Positions 20,525-29,443 of a stretch of DNA of 64,000 bases are shown here, one piece after another. The position numbers and the translations under genes were made by a program. Each line of letters begins with the position of its first letter. Positions within the stretch are counted from its first letter, which is position 1. The notes under the pieces are model-generated. The model worked only from the letters and a program-made list of their open reading frames with translations, was not told the origin of the DNA and searched no databases. The DNA is taken from positions 62,001 through 126,000 of the forward strand of contig NZ_JAQSDR010000039.1 in NCBI RefSeq assembly GCF_029946005.1, read 5' to 3'. Source of the stretch: Aquabacterium sp. (lineage in GTDB: Bacteria > Pseudomonadota > Gammaproteobacteria > Burkholderiales > Burkholderiaceae_C).

Positions 20525-22378
20525 TCAGGCCGCCCCGCCTGCGCTCAGGCGAGGCACCGCCGACAACAGGGCTCGGGTGTAGTCATCGCGAGGAGATCCA
20601 AGCACTTCGGGGGCAGGACCGGTTTCGACAATCTGCCCTCGCCTCATCACGGCCACGTCATCGGCCAGGTACTCCACCACGCCGATGTTGTGGGTGATGA
20701 ACAGGTAGGCCAAGCCACGCTCGGCCTGCAACTGCTTGAGCAGGTTCAGGATCTGTGCCTGCACGGAAACATCGAGTGCCGAGGTGGGCTCGTCGCACAC
20801 CAGCACCTTGGGTTCCACAGCCAAGGCGCGGGCGATGGCCAGGCGCTGGCGCTGACCACCCGAGAACTCGTGGGGGAAGCGGTCCAGGGCATCCTGGCGC
20901 AGGCCGACCTGGTCCATGAGCAGGCGCAAGCGCTGTTGTCGCTCCGTATGCAGCCATTCCGGACGCAGAGAGCGCAAGCCCTCTTCCAGGATGTCTTGAA
21001 CACGCAATCGCGGGTTGAGTGAGGCGAAGGGATCCTGGAAAACGATCTGGATGTCGCGGCGGGCCTGGCGCAAAGCCTTCCCTTGCAACTTGAAGAGGTC
21101 TTGCCCATTCAGCAAGGCTTGGCCCTGGATCTGGGCCGAACCGCGCAGCAACTGCATGATGGCGCGGCCCAAGGTGGTTTTGCCGCAGCCAGACTCGCCC
21201 ACCAGGGCCAACGTTTGCCCCGCACGCACGCGCAAGGAGACGTCAGCCACCGCGGTGAAGGTGGGCTTGGCGCGGGAGAACAGGCCGTTGCGCGGCACGT
21301 ACACCACCCTGAGGTGACGGACGTCCAGCAAGGGTTCGGTGCCTGGGCCAGCGACTGCGCGAGACGCCAAGGCTTGTGGAACCAAGAGAGGGGCTGCTTC
21401 GGCTGAACCGTCCGCGCCCGCAGGGAAAAAGCAACGAACCTCGTGATTGGCCAAGCCGGGCTTGATGGCCAGCAACTCAGGGGCCTCCTCATGGCAAGGA
21501 CTTTGCGCCCGCTGACAACGTGGCGCGAATCGGCAGCCTTTGAACTCCAGCCAGAGGGGAGGCACATTGCCTTTGATGGCCGCCAGCGCACCACCACGCT
21601 TGTGAGCGTCTGGCAGGGCCTTGAGCAACAACTCGGCATACGGGTGGCGTGGGCGCTGAAAGAACTGCTCGGCAGGTGCCACTTCCACGATCTGGCCTGC
21701 ATACATCAAGGCCACCCGGTGGGCCATGCCGGACACCACGGCCAGGTCGTGGGTGATGAGCAGCAAACCCAGGCGGCGCTCACGCTGCAAATCCACCAGC
21801 AGGTCGAGGATCTGCTTTTGAATGGTGACGTCGAGCGCGGTGGTGGGCTCGTCGGCGACCAGGAAATCGGGCTCGGCCCCCAAGGCGATGGCGATCATCA
21901 CGCGCTGCTTTTGGCCACCGCTGAGCTCGAAAGGGTAGCGGTCCATGCAGCGCGAGGGCGCGGGAATGCCTACCCGCGCCAACCAATCAATCGCCTTGGC
22001 CTGCGCCGCCTGGCCCCGCAAGGCCGTGTGGGTGTGAATCGTTTCAAGGATCTGATCGCCAACCCGCATGACAGGATTCAGGCTGGTGGCAGGCTCCTGG
22101 AAGATCATGGCGACGCGGGCGCCACGCACGCGCCGCATGGCCGATTCCGGCAGGTCGAGCAGGCTGTCCTGGTCCAGCAAGACATCACCCGCGATGACGC
22201 GGGCGTTCTCGGGCAGCAGACGCATCAGCGCCAAGGCCGTCATGCTTTTGCCGCAACCTGATTCGCCCACCAGGGCAAAGGTCTCGCCGCGTTCGATCGC
22301 CAGGCTTAAGCCGTCAATGGCCTTGACCAAACCCGTTTCCGCGTCCAGCACCACCTTGAGGTCTTGCGTTTGCAACAT
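20525..22378 (-). CDS. Peptide ABC transporter ATP-binding protein with two NBDs and an internal Cys-rich linker
   Basis: A 617-residue fused ATPase. Walker A motifs GESGCGKSMTALALMRLL and GESGCGKTTLGRAIMQLL, and signatures LSGGQKQRVMIA and [12 protein letters not shown], are intact. Between the two halves lies the oligopeptide-transporter region with GCRFAPRCQRAQSPC and a further cysteine in VRCF, a pattern that in some DppD-type subunits ligates an iron-sulfur cluster (function here inferred). I choose the ATG at 22378 (MLQTQDLKVV); an earlier in-frame start at 22474 lies inside the permease gene. Confidence 0.9.
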   Translation of the reverse strand: MLQTQDLKVVLDAETGLVKAIDGLSLAIERGETFALVGESGCGKSMTALALMRLLPENARVIAGDVLLDQDSLLDLPESAMRRVRGARVAMIFQEPATSLNPVMRVGDQILETIHTHTALRGQAAQAKAIDWLARVGIPAPSRCMDRYPFELSGGQKQRVMIAIALGAEPDFLVADEPTTALDVTIQKQILDLLVDLQRERRLGLLLITHDLAVVSGMAHRVALMYAGQIVEVAPAEQFFQRPRHPYAELLLKALPDAHKRGGALAAIKGNVPPLWLEFKGCRFAPRCQRAQSPCHEEAPELLAIKPGLANHEVRCFFPAGADGSAEAAPLLVPQALASRAVAGPGTEPLLDVRHLRVVYVPRNGLFSRAKPTFTAVADVSLRVRAGQTLALVGESGCGKTTLGRAIMQLLRGSAQIQGQALLNGQDLFKLQGKALRQARRDIQIVFQDPFASLNPRLRVQDILEEGLRSLRPEWLHTERQQRLRLLMDQVGLRQDALDRFPHEFSGGQRQRLAIARALAVEPKVLVCDEPTSALDVSVQAQILNLLKQLQAERGLAYLFITHNIGVVEYLADDVAVMRRGQIVETGPAPEVLGSPRDDYTRALLSAVPRLSAGGAA

Positions 22379-22388
22379 GGGCTGGCCC

Positions 22389-23846
22389 TCAGGGTGCGGA
22401 TGGGGCCGGTGGCCGGACGGCCAGGCGCGGGCGAAAACTGCGGGCGCGGGGGTCGAAGGCATCGCGCACGCCATCGGCGAACAGGTTGGCGGCCAGCACC
22501 ACGGTCACCATGAAGCCAAAGGCTGCCGCAAAGGACCACCAGACCACCGGGTCGCGGCTCATTTCCTTGCGGGCAAAATTGATCATGCCGCCAAAGCTGT
22601 TCATCGAGGGATCAACGCCCACGCCCACGTAGGACAGCACGGCCTCGTAAAGGATCAGCGATGAAAACTCCAGCACCGTGACGATGAGCATCAGGTGGGC
22701 CACGTTGGGGAAGATGTGGCGCAGCATGATGCGCGTGTGGCTGACGCCAAAGGCACTGGCGGCCTGCACATAATCCAGCTCGCGCAGCTTGAGTGTTTCG
22801 CCGCGCAGCAGGCGGCACAAGCCGGCCCAACCCGTCAGGCCCAGCACCGCGCACAGCAAAAACAGCTTGAGGTCGGCCCGCTCCACCGCTGTTTCGAACA
22901 GGTCCGGGTGCGTGTCCAGGAAGACCTGCACCATCAGCACGCAGGCCGCGATCAACAGCACATTGGGCACCGATGACAGCACGGTGTACAGGTACTGGAT
23001 GACTTCATTCACCCAGCCACCAAAGTAGCCTGCCATGATGCCCAGCACGACGGCCAGGGGCAAGGTGGCCACGGTGGCCAGCGATCCGATCACAAAGGCG
23101 GTGCGGATGCTTTTCAGAGCCTGATACAGCACATCATTGCCGGTGGTGTCGGTGCCCAGCACGTGGTACCAACCCATCAGCGAAGTAACCGCACCGATCA
23201 GCAAGGCGAGCACAACAATGGCCCACAAGGCCGCACGCCACGGAATCTCGCCTTCATTGCGCCACACACTGGTCAAGGCCTCGCTCAGGGTGGATCGGCG
23301 GCTGCGGGCCAGGCACACCACCAGCAAGCCCGCCAAGAGGGTGGCGAGCGCGGCGCCTTTGAGCAGCCCCACGCCCGCGCGAACCAACACATCCTGCCGC
23401 CATTGCTGTTCTGGCCGGGTGAGGTGCGCACCGCCGTGCTTCAGCCTGGGTGCCATCCGTTCAACGCGGCCATCGGCCGCCGTCACGGTTTCCTTGGTGA
23501 AACTCACGTAAGCCAGCGGGCGCGAATACGTGACCTCGCGCGACTCGATCAGCTTTGACAAGCCCGCGTCCAGCAGGGAGTGCGTGCGGGTGTCGTAGGC
23601 CACCACACCGTCGGGGGCACCTTGCGCATGCGGCAAAGGCAGACGGTAGTGCAGGCTGTCGGCCAGCGTCACCACCAGGCACAGTGCCAGCACCAAAGAC
23701 GAAGCCAAGGCCGGGGCATCGCGGAACACCTTGCGCCAGTTGGCCGACAGGTTCGGGTTGCGAACCACGGCCCACGCATAGGCCAGCAAGGCCAGCACCA
23801 GCAGCCACACGGCCGCATCAGTCCAGAGCAAAACGATCTTGGGCAT
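22389..23846 (-). CDS. Peptide ABC transporter permease, DppC-like with an extended N-terminus
   Basis: A 485-residue permease, clearly longer than the usual 300 residues of DppC. The first 215 residues contain about three hydrophobic helices and a soluble loop (about residues 70-150, including SREVTYSRPLAYVSFTKETV). The canonical core starts at HVLGTDTTGNDVLYQALKSI and includes the EAA loop QAASAFGVSHTRIMLRHIFP. The ATG at 23846 follows AGGAAGG; a start at 23864 would overlap the upstream gene. It pairs with the DppB-like permease 14 bases upstream. Confidence 0.88.
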   Translation of the reverse strand: MPKIVLLWTDAAVWLLVLALLAYAWAVVRNPNLSANWRKVFRDAPALASSLVLALCLVVTLADSLHYRLPLPHAQGAPDGVVAYDTRTHSLLDAGLSKLIESREVTYSRPLAYVSFTKETVTAADGRVERMAPRLKHGGAHLTRPEQQWRQDVLVRAGVGLLKGAALATLLAGLLVVCLARSRRSTLSEALTSVWRNEGEIPWRAALWAIVVLALLIGAVTSLMGWYHVLGTDTTGNDVLYQALKSIRTAFVIGSLATVATLPLAVVLGIMAGYFGGWVNEVIQYLYTVLSSVPNVLLIAACVLMVQVFLDTHPDLFETAVERADLKLFLLCAVLGLTGWAGLCRLLRGETLKLRELDYVQAASAFGVSHTRIMLRHIFPNVAHLMLIVTVLEFSSLILYEAVLSYVGVGVDPSMNSFGGMINFARKEMSRDPVVWWSFAAAFGFMVTVVLAANLFADGVRDAFDPRARSFRPRLAVRPPAPSAP

Positions 23847-23860
23847 GGTGGCTTCCTTCC

Positions 23861-24844
23861 TCAACCCAGCCGCACGCGCGGATCGGCCCAGGTGTAGGCC
23901 AGGTCAATCAACACGTAGGTGGCGACATACAGCAAAGAGCCCAGGAAGACCATGGTCCGCACCACGGCAAAGTCTTGCTTGGTGATGGCCTCAATCACGT
24001 AGGCGCCCAAGCCGGGCAGGCCAAAAAAGCTTTCGAACACCAGGCTGCCCATGAACACGTACGGCAAGTAGGACCCCGCGCTGGTGATGATGGGGATCAG
24101 CGCATTGCGAAGCACATGCCGCCGCAACACCACTGACTCGGACAGGCCCTTGGCGCGCGCGGTGCGAACGTAGTCCTTGCCCATCTCTTCCAGGAACATG
24201 GCGCGATACAGGCGGGCCTCGCCACCCAGCCGCGCCAGCAACGACAGCAGCACGGGCAGCACCAGAAATTTGATGGCGTCCAGTCCAGGCATGTAACCCG
24301 AAATGGGCACCAGCTTGAGCACGCGCGAAAACACCAGTTGGCCCACGATCACATAGAACAGGCTGGAGATCGACAACATCACCACGCACAGCACCACCCC
24401 CGCCAAATCCAGCCGGGTGCGCCTGAACATCACCAAGAGCATCGCAAAAGCCACGCTGACGAGCACCTGCAAGATGAACAGAGGCGCCGCCATCTGCAGG
24501 CTCACCCACATTCGCCGCCCCACTTCCAGCCCGATGTCGCCGGCGCTTTCACCATCTGATCGGCCAAAGTTCAAGGTGAACAAAGACACCGAGCGCTCCC
24601 AGAAGATGGTTTGCGTGGCGCGCTCGGTGCCCTGTTTGGCGTCGTTCCAGTACAGCGGTTTGTCATAGCCGCGCTCGACCTTCCAATGCTCGATCACGTC
24701 TTGCGTGATGTACTTGCCGCCGATGTTCAAACGCGCCATGTCGTCTGGGGTGTTCACCGTGAAGAACAAGAAGAACGTGAACAGGTTCACCCCCAGCAAC
24801 ACCAGGGCGGCATAGACGAGGCGGCGGATGGCGTAGGACAGCAT
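23861..24844 (-). CDS. Peptide ABC transporter permease, DppB-like
   Basis: A 327-residue inner-membrane protein starting MLSYAIRRLVYAALVLLGVN, the normal DppB/OppB first helix. About six helices are visible, with the EAA motif at TARAKGLSESVVLRRHVLRN. The periplasmic loop after helix 1 holds WKVERGYDKPLYWNDAKQG. It starts 16 bases after the gene for its presumed binding protein. Confidence 0.9.
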   Translation of the reverse strand: MLSYAIRRLVYAALVLLGVNLFTFFLFFTVNTPDDMARLNIGGKYITQDVIEHWKVERGYDKPLYWNDAKQGTERATQTIFWERSVSLFTLNFGRSDGESAGDIGLEVGRRMWVSLQMAAPLFILQVLVSVAFAMLLVMFRRTRLDLAGVVLCVVMLSISSLFYVIVGQLVFSRVLKLVPISGYMPGLDAIKFLVLPVLLSLLARLGGEARLYRAMFLEEMGKDYVRTARAKGLSESVVLRRHVLRNALIPIITSAGSYLPYVFMGSLVFESFFGLPGLGAYVIEAITKQDFAVVRTMVFLGSLLYVATYVLIDLAYTWADPRVRLG

Positions 24845-24860
24845 CGTGGGTCGCCTTGGC

Positions 24861-27080
24861 TCAGGTGATGAGGTCGCCGCGCGCGCTAAGGCGATCGCGG
24901 CGTTTCAGGCTGTGAAGAAGCCAGGCAATCAACCCCGCCAGTGCCGTCAACGCCAGGATCACGGGCCACCAGAGGGGCTGGTTCCACTGCGCTTGCCGCT
25001 GCTGGCGCTCGGCCAAGTCCAGGCGCAGGTAGCGGCCATGGTCACGCACCATCAGCGAGGGCTTGGAGTTGTGGACCCAGTGCTGGACCGCCGCCGATGC
25101 GTGCGGAAAATAGCCAAAACTCCAGGGGGCATCTTCCTGCGCGATCTTGACCATCTGGTCGATGACCGATTGCTTTTCAGGGCCATCGGCCATCAGCTTG
25201 AGCTTGAAGAAAAGCCGGTCATAGGCGGGGTTGTCGTAGTTGGCATAGCTCTCGCCGTCAGAGCGGGTCTTGCCATTGGGGCCATAGAGCAAGAACAGAA
25301 AGTTCTCGGCATCAGGGTAGTCGGCCACCCAGCCTTGCCAGAAGACCTGGTGCTTGCCTTTGCGCACCTTGTCCTGGAACTGGTTGTTGTCGGTGGCGCG
25401 CACTTCGAGCTGGATGTCGATCTTGGCGAACTGGCGCACCACCCAGTCGATCTCGACCTTGCGCTCGGGCGTGGGCAGCACATAAAAGTCGTAGTTGAGC
25501 ACCAGTGGTCGGCCGGTCTTCACATCGCGGCCATCGGGGTAGCCCGCCTCCACCATCAATCTTTTGGCCTCTTCAATGGAGCGCCTCACCGGTTGGCCAT
25601 CCACTATCCGATGCGTGATGAGGTTGACCCCGGCCAGCGTCCCTTCTCGAGAACCAAAAATGGCTTTGGGCAAGGGCCCCATGGCCGAGATGCCCGCCTT
25701 GCTGGGAAAGATTTTGGAGTACTCGTCCCAATCGATGGCGATGGAGATGGCCTGGCGCAATTTTCGATGGCGGTTTTGCTGTTCAGGCGTCTTGCCATGA
25801 CCGATGACCGGGTCCAGCATATTGAAACCGATCTCGTAGCTGTCCACACCGTTCAGGCGGTCCAGGCGGAAACCTTTGGCGTCGTACTCGCGGCGGATCT
25901 CGTCAGAGTCTTGCTTGGCCACCAGGTAGTCCATGCCGGTGTCTGTGCGCTCGAACACCTCAATGTCGTAAAAACCCTGGCGGAACTTGGCCCTTTGCGG
26001 CAGCGCTTCTCGTTCTACGGTCGAAACCAGGGTGTCGATGAAGGGCGTTTTCTTGCCGCAATCGTTGAGCAAGCCTGCTTCCTTGTCACCCGGGGCGCCT
26101 TCACAAGGGTAAGGCTCGCCCCGGTAATTGGGGTTGCGTTTGAGCACATGTCGGCGATCCTTGATGAATTCGACCATCATGTAAGGCCCCGTGCCCACCG
26201 GCCAGGTGTCCAGGCTCAAGCCCACCGTGGCCATGCCGGGCTGGGCGTAAAAGGCATCGGCCTCCCAGGGAATGGCGGCCGTGAAGGTCATGGCCATCCA
26301 GTAATTCCACTGGGGGTATTTGCCCTTGAGCCGGATGCGCAGCAGGTGCTTTTCAGGCGCGGTGACCCCGGCCAGCGGCCACTGCCTGAAGTCCAGAAAC
26401 GGCTTGTCCAAGCTCGCAGGATCCAGGTTCGCGCGCAGCTTGGCATCCTCGTTCTTGACCAGGGCCCGGTAGTCTTTCAGCCCGATCACGTGCTCGGAGA
26501 AAATGCCGAAGATGGGCGTGGTGATGCGCGTGGTGGCGTGCCGCTTGAACGCATACACATAGTCTTCGGCCACCAACTCGCGCGTGCCCTGGTGCTGGAA
26601 CTGCAAGGGTGAAAAGCGCCCAGCCAGCTCGCCCAGCTTCATCGCGTGGTAGCGATGTCGCCCTTGCTCATCGAGCGCAAAACAGGGATGGGGCTGGAAC
26701 AGGATGCCAGGCTTGAGCCGAATCTCGTAGACGCTTTCTGCGATTTGATCGCCGGGGACATCGTCTGGCAAATCAAGACCGTTCTTGTCCAGGTAGCGGG
26801 GCTGGGAGACCGCCTCGGCCGCTTTGCCGATCAACTCGTAAGGCCGCTTCAGGTAGTGGTAGCCATAGAGTGGCTCGTAGATCTGATAGGTGTAGGGCGT
26901 CTCAGGTGCCCAATACGACGCGGTGGGATCGAGGTGGCGGGGCGAGCTTTCCCTGACCGCCGAGTACAAGGTGTTTTCCGCTGCCGCACCGGTCTCCCAG
27001 GGGCTGTTGTTGCAGCCGGCCAGGCCGAACACCGCCAGCAAGCAGGCCAACACACCACCCCAGAGCCGCCCCCGCCTCAC
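24861..27080 (-). CDS. Peptide-binding lipoprotein (family 5) with a C-terminal membrane anchor
   Basis: A 739-residue extracellular solute-binding protein. The N-terminus is a lipoprotein signal with lipobox LAGC (lipidated Cys near residue 23). The mature part has family-5 landmarks such as ASYWAPETPYTYQIYEPLYG. Unusually, a hydrophobic helix (about residues 702-722, PVILALTALAGLIAWLL) followed by a basic tail ends the protein, so it may be anchored at both ends. The start codon is GTG at 27080, four bases after the ldcA-family stop codon, with a weak ribosome binding site. It presumably feeds the following permeases. Confidence 0.87.
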   Translation of the reverse strand: MRRGRLWGGVLACLLAVFGLAGCNNSPWETGAAAENTLYSAVRESSPRHLDPTASYWAPETPYTYQIYEPLYGYHYLKRPYELIGKAAEAVSQPRYLDKNGLDLPDDVPGDQIAESVYEIRLKPGILFQPHPCFALDEQGRHRYHAMKLGELAGRFSPLQFQHQGTRELVAEDYVYAFKRHATTRITTPIFGIFSEHVIGLKDYRALVKNEDAKLRANLDPASLDKPFLDFRQWPLAGVTAPEKHLLRIRLKGKYPQWNYWMAMTFTAAIPWEADAFYAQPGMATVGLSLDTWPVGTGPYMMVEFIKDRRHVLKRNPNYRGEPYPCEGAPGDKEAGLLNDCGKKTPFIDTLVSTVEREALPQRAKFRQGFYDIEVFERTDTGMDYLVAKQDSDEIRREYDAKGFRLDRLNGVDSYEIGFNMLDPVIGHGKTPEQQNRHRKLRQAISIAIDWDEYSKIFPSKAGISAMGPLPKAIFGSREGTLAGVNLITHRIVDGQPVRRSIEEAKRLMVEAGYPDGRDVKTGRPLVLNYDFYVLPTPERKVEIDWVVRQFAKIDIQLEVRATDNNQFQDKVRKGKHQVFWQGWVADYPDAENFLFLLYGPNGKTRSDGESYANYDNPAYDRLFFKLKLMADGPEKQSVIDQMVKIAQEDAPWSFGYFPHASAAVQHWVHNSKPSLMVRDHGRYLRLDLAERQQRQAQWNQPLWWPVILALTALAGLIAWLLHSLKRRDRLSARGDLIT

Positions 27081-27084
27081 GGCT

Positions 27085-28083
27085 TCACCACATCATGAAC
27101 ACATCGCGCCCCTGCGCCACCATCTGGACTTTGCGCCCGATGGGCAGGCACAGCTTGGTGGGCACATGGCCAAACGGCAGGCCCGTCAGGATGGGCGTCT
27201 TGGTGATGGTGCGCAGGTAAGCGACCATGGCCTTGAGGTTGTAACCCCGGTCCAGAGGCGACTTGCGAAAGTTGGTGAAGTCGCCCAAAACGATCGCCTT
27301 TTGTTTGTCCAGGATGCCCGCCTGGTGCAACTGCAACAGGGCGCGCTCGACGCGGTAGGGATGCTCGTTGACGTCTTCCAGGAACAGCAGGCCATCCTTG
27401 ACCTTGGGAAAATGTGGCGTGCCCAGCAGGGCCTGCACCATGGACAGGTTGCCACCCCACAAACGGCCAGTCACCTCCAAGCCATCAAAGCCCGCCTCGG
27501 TCCTGAAGCCCACGCCTTCGAGCAGGCCAGTCACCGCTTCGACAAAGCACTCCTGGGTGACGTCATCGCCGCCATCGGGCAACTCTTCGTTGCCGAAGTC
27601 GTCGCAGGCCATGGGGCCCGCCCAAAAACCGGACGACACATGAGAGGCCACTTTCATGGGGCCGGTGGCCCCATGGGCCAAGGCGGCCAGTTGCAGGGCT
27701 GTCATGTCGCTGTGGCCCACCCACGCGGTCCCCTGCTCCACACTTTCGGCGATCAGCGTCCAGTCAATGCGGTCAAGCAGGCGACTCAGGCCGTAGCCGC
27801 CTCGGGTGGCCAGGGCCACGCAGGGGGCCGCTATCGCGATGCGATGCAAGGCCTGCAGACGAGTCTCGTCGTCACCGGCAAAGCGCTGGTACTTGGCCAG
27901 TGCGGACTCGTCAACCTGGGTGTCAAAGCCCAAGGCCTTGAGGCGCTTGGCCGCTCGGCGAACGGCGGGCGCCTTGGCCACCACCCCCGCCGGGCTGAAC
28001 AAAATCAGCGAGTGCGGATGATCGTGACCGTGGGGGTGATCCTGCGAATGGGAGTGGTCATGCGGATGGTGCGAATTCGACAC
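27085..28083 (-). CDS. ldcA: L,D-carboxypeptidase (LdcA/S66 family) with a histidine-rich N-terminus
   Basis: Family S66 enzymes cut the L,D bond of murein tetrapeptides in cell-wall recycling. The triad is visible: Ser in VGHSDMTALQL, Glu in LLFLEDVNEHPYRVE and His in LPFGHVPTKLCLP. The 332-residue length is normal, and no signal peptide is seen, so it should be cytoplasmic. The first 25 residues are unusual: about nine His with several Asp/Pro. The start is GTG at 28083 with a GAGG six bases upstream. It leads the nine-gene peptide-transport run. Confidence 0.88.
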   Translation of the reverse strand: MSNSHHPHDHSHSQDHPHGHDHPHSLILFSPAGVVAKAPAVRRAAKRLKALGFDTQVDESALAKYQRFAGDDETRLQALHRIAIAAPCVALATRGGYGLSRLLDRIDWTLIAESVEQGTAWVGHSDMTALQLAALAHGATGPMKVASHVSSGFWAGPMACDDFGNEELPDGGDDVTQECFVEAVTGLLEGVGFRTEAGFDGLEVTGRLWGGNLSMVQALLGTPHFPKVKDGLLFLEDVNEHPYRVERALLQLHQAGILDKQKAIVLGDFTNFRKSPLDRGYNLKAMVAYLRTITKTPILTGLPFGHVPTKLCLPIGRKVQMVAQGRDVFMMW

Positions 28084-28138
28084 GCGGGCCTCACGGAGTC
28101 AACGCTGAAAGCCGAGAGTCTACGGGACGACCACCACC

Positions 28139-29011
28139 TCACATCGGATGCTCACCCGCAGTGGACAAAGCGTCCGTGCAACGGAAGGGCATGAGCCAGG
28201 GGCTGCCAGGCTCGGTCAGCGCAATGATGCTGATCACGGGTGACTCGGAGGTCACCATTCCGAAGATGGTGGAAAACGCCACGTCCACCGCATCGCGCCC
28301 GGTGCCAATGCGAACAAAGCCCATGGGAATGGCCGTGCCCGAGGGGTCAAAGATGTACCAGCGCCCGCCCACAAAAACCTCCACATAGGCGTGAAAATCC
28401 GTGGGGCCCAGGGCCGGGTCGGCACCATAGTCGATGCCGGTGGCAAAACGAGCCGGCAGATTCACGGCCCGGCACAACGCAATCATCAAATGCGCAAAAT
28501 CGCGGCACACGCCCACGTGCTGATTCAAGGTATCCAGGGCCGAAGTGCTCGAATTGGAGCTCATCGACGTGAACTTGGTCTGCGCCTGCACCCAGTCCTG
28601 GATGGCCTGGGCGCGCACATACCCTTGCCGCAGGTGCCCGAACTCGCGCGTGGCCAGCATCGTCATTTGGTCTGACTGGCAGTAGCGGCTGGGGTAGATG
28701 TAAGGCAGCACCGACATCGGCAACTGCGAAATGGGCGCTTCGCCCAGGCTGGTCGGTGATGAAAACACCTGAGCGATGTCCACGGTGGCCTCATACCGGA
28801 CCATCATCGGCCCTTGGCCTGCCCGCAGTCGCGTGAAACGGTTGCCCAGGTGGTCGGTCACGTGCTGCAAAGGCACGGGTTGGCTGACGTAGAGGGTTTC
28901 CTGCACCACCGTCTGATTGAGGGTGTGGGCCGCGTGCAGATTGAAGATGAAATCAGCCGTGGGGTCCTTGATCTCGTAGTTCAAGGAGATGGAAAACTTC
29001 AGCCTGACCAT
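28139..29011 (-). CDS. Transglutaminase-like cysteine protease family protein
   Basis: A 290-residue protein with a bacterial transglutaminase N-terminal domain (SISLNYEIKDPTADFIFNLH) and a transglutaminase-like core. The papain-like triad is present: Cys in HVGVCRDFAHLMIALCR, His in TDFHAYVEVFVGG and Asp in YIFDPSG. No signal peptide is seen. Members of this family are thought to be peptidases or amidases. The ATG at 29011 has an AGCAGG ribosome binding site; the in-frame GTG at 29017 does not. It lies 55 bases upstream of the L,D-carboxypeptidase on the same strand and may be co-transcribed. Confidence 0.85.
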   Translation of the reverse strand: MVRLKFSISLNYEIKDPTADFIFNLHAAHTLNQTVVQETLYVSQPVPLQHVTDHLGNRFTRLRAGQGPMMVRYEATVDIAQVFSSPTSLGEAPISQLPMSVLPYIYPSRYCQSDQMTMLATREFGHLRQGYVRAQAIQDWVQAQTKFTSMSSNSSTSALDTLNQHVGVCRDFAHLMIALCRAVNLPARFATGIDYGADPALGPTDFHAYVEVFVGGRWYIFDPSGTAIPMGFVRIGTGRDAVDVAFSTIFGMVTSESPVISIIALTEPGSPWLMPFRCTDALSTAGEHPM

Positions 29012-29104
29012 GGCCACCTGCTTTCCATTGAGTCGTTGTCACAGGGAAATCCCGTGATGCATCATAGTCCTTGCAAGCATGAGGCATGCCATGCGAAGAA
29101 ATGA

Positions 29105-29443
29105 TCAACTGGGAACCACAATGCGCCGACGCGGCTTCACGACCACGACCACGGCAGCACGCTCGGCCGCTGTGGGGCCCTGAACCACGGGCACCCTGGG
29201 ATGGCGAACCACCGCCGAGCGCAATTTGGCTTCGACGCGGCTGCTGTTCAGGGTTTGGCGGATGTCGCCATTGACCAGCAGGTAGGCGCCCGCGTGGTCT
29301 TTCGCCAAAGCACCGATTTCCATGCCACGGCGAATGGTCCCCATGAAAGTAAGGTCTTCACGGGGCATGGCAAATTGCCGCCATCCTTCACCGAGGGTAA
29401 TCTGGGTATCGTTGCCGGAGCGCTTCTTGGGTTTCGGGTTCAT
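29105..29443 (-). CDS. Small conserved-looking protein of unknown function
   Basis: I do not recognise this 112-residue protein. From the ATG at 29443 it has a basic start (MNPKPKKRSGNDTQITLGEG), a middle part with alternating hydrophobic and charged residues (AYLLVNGDIRQTLNSSRVEA) and a low-complexity valine-plus-arginine tail (AAVVVVVKPRRRIVVPS). No signal peptide or membrane helix is evident. A longer frame back to 29539 is open but starts with a Cys-rich stretch of doubtful coding character. It lies 93 bases upstream of the transglutaminase gene. Confidence 0.55.
   Translation of the reverse strand: MNPKPKKRSGNDTQITLGEGWRQFAMPREDLTFMGTIRRGMEIGALAKDHAGAYLLVNGDIRQTLNSSRVEAKLRSAVVRHPRVPVVQGPTAAERAAVVVVVKPRRRIVVPS

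Noticed and set aside
24846-26612. A 588-residue plus-strand frame opposite the peptide-binding lipoprotein
   Set aside because: Mirror frame of a conserved gene, no coding signature.
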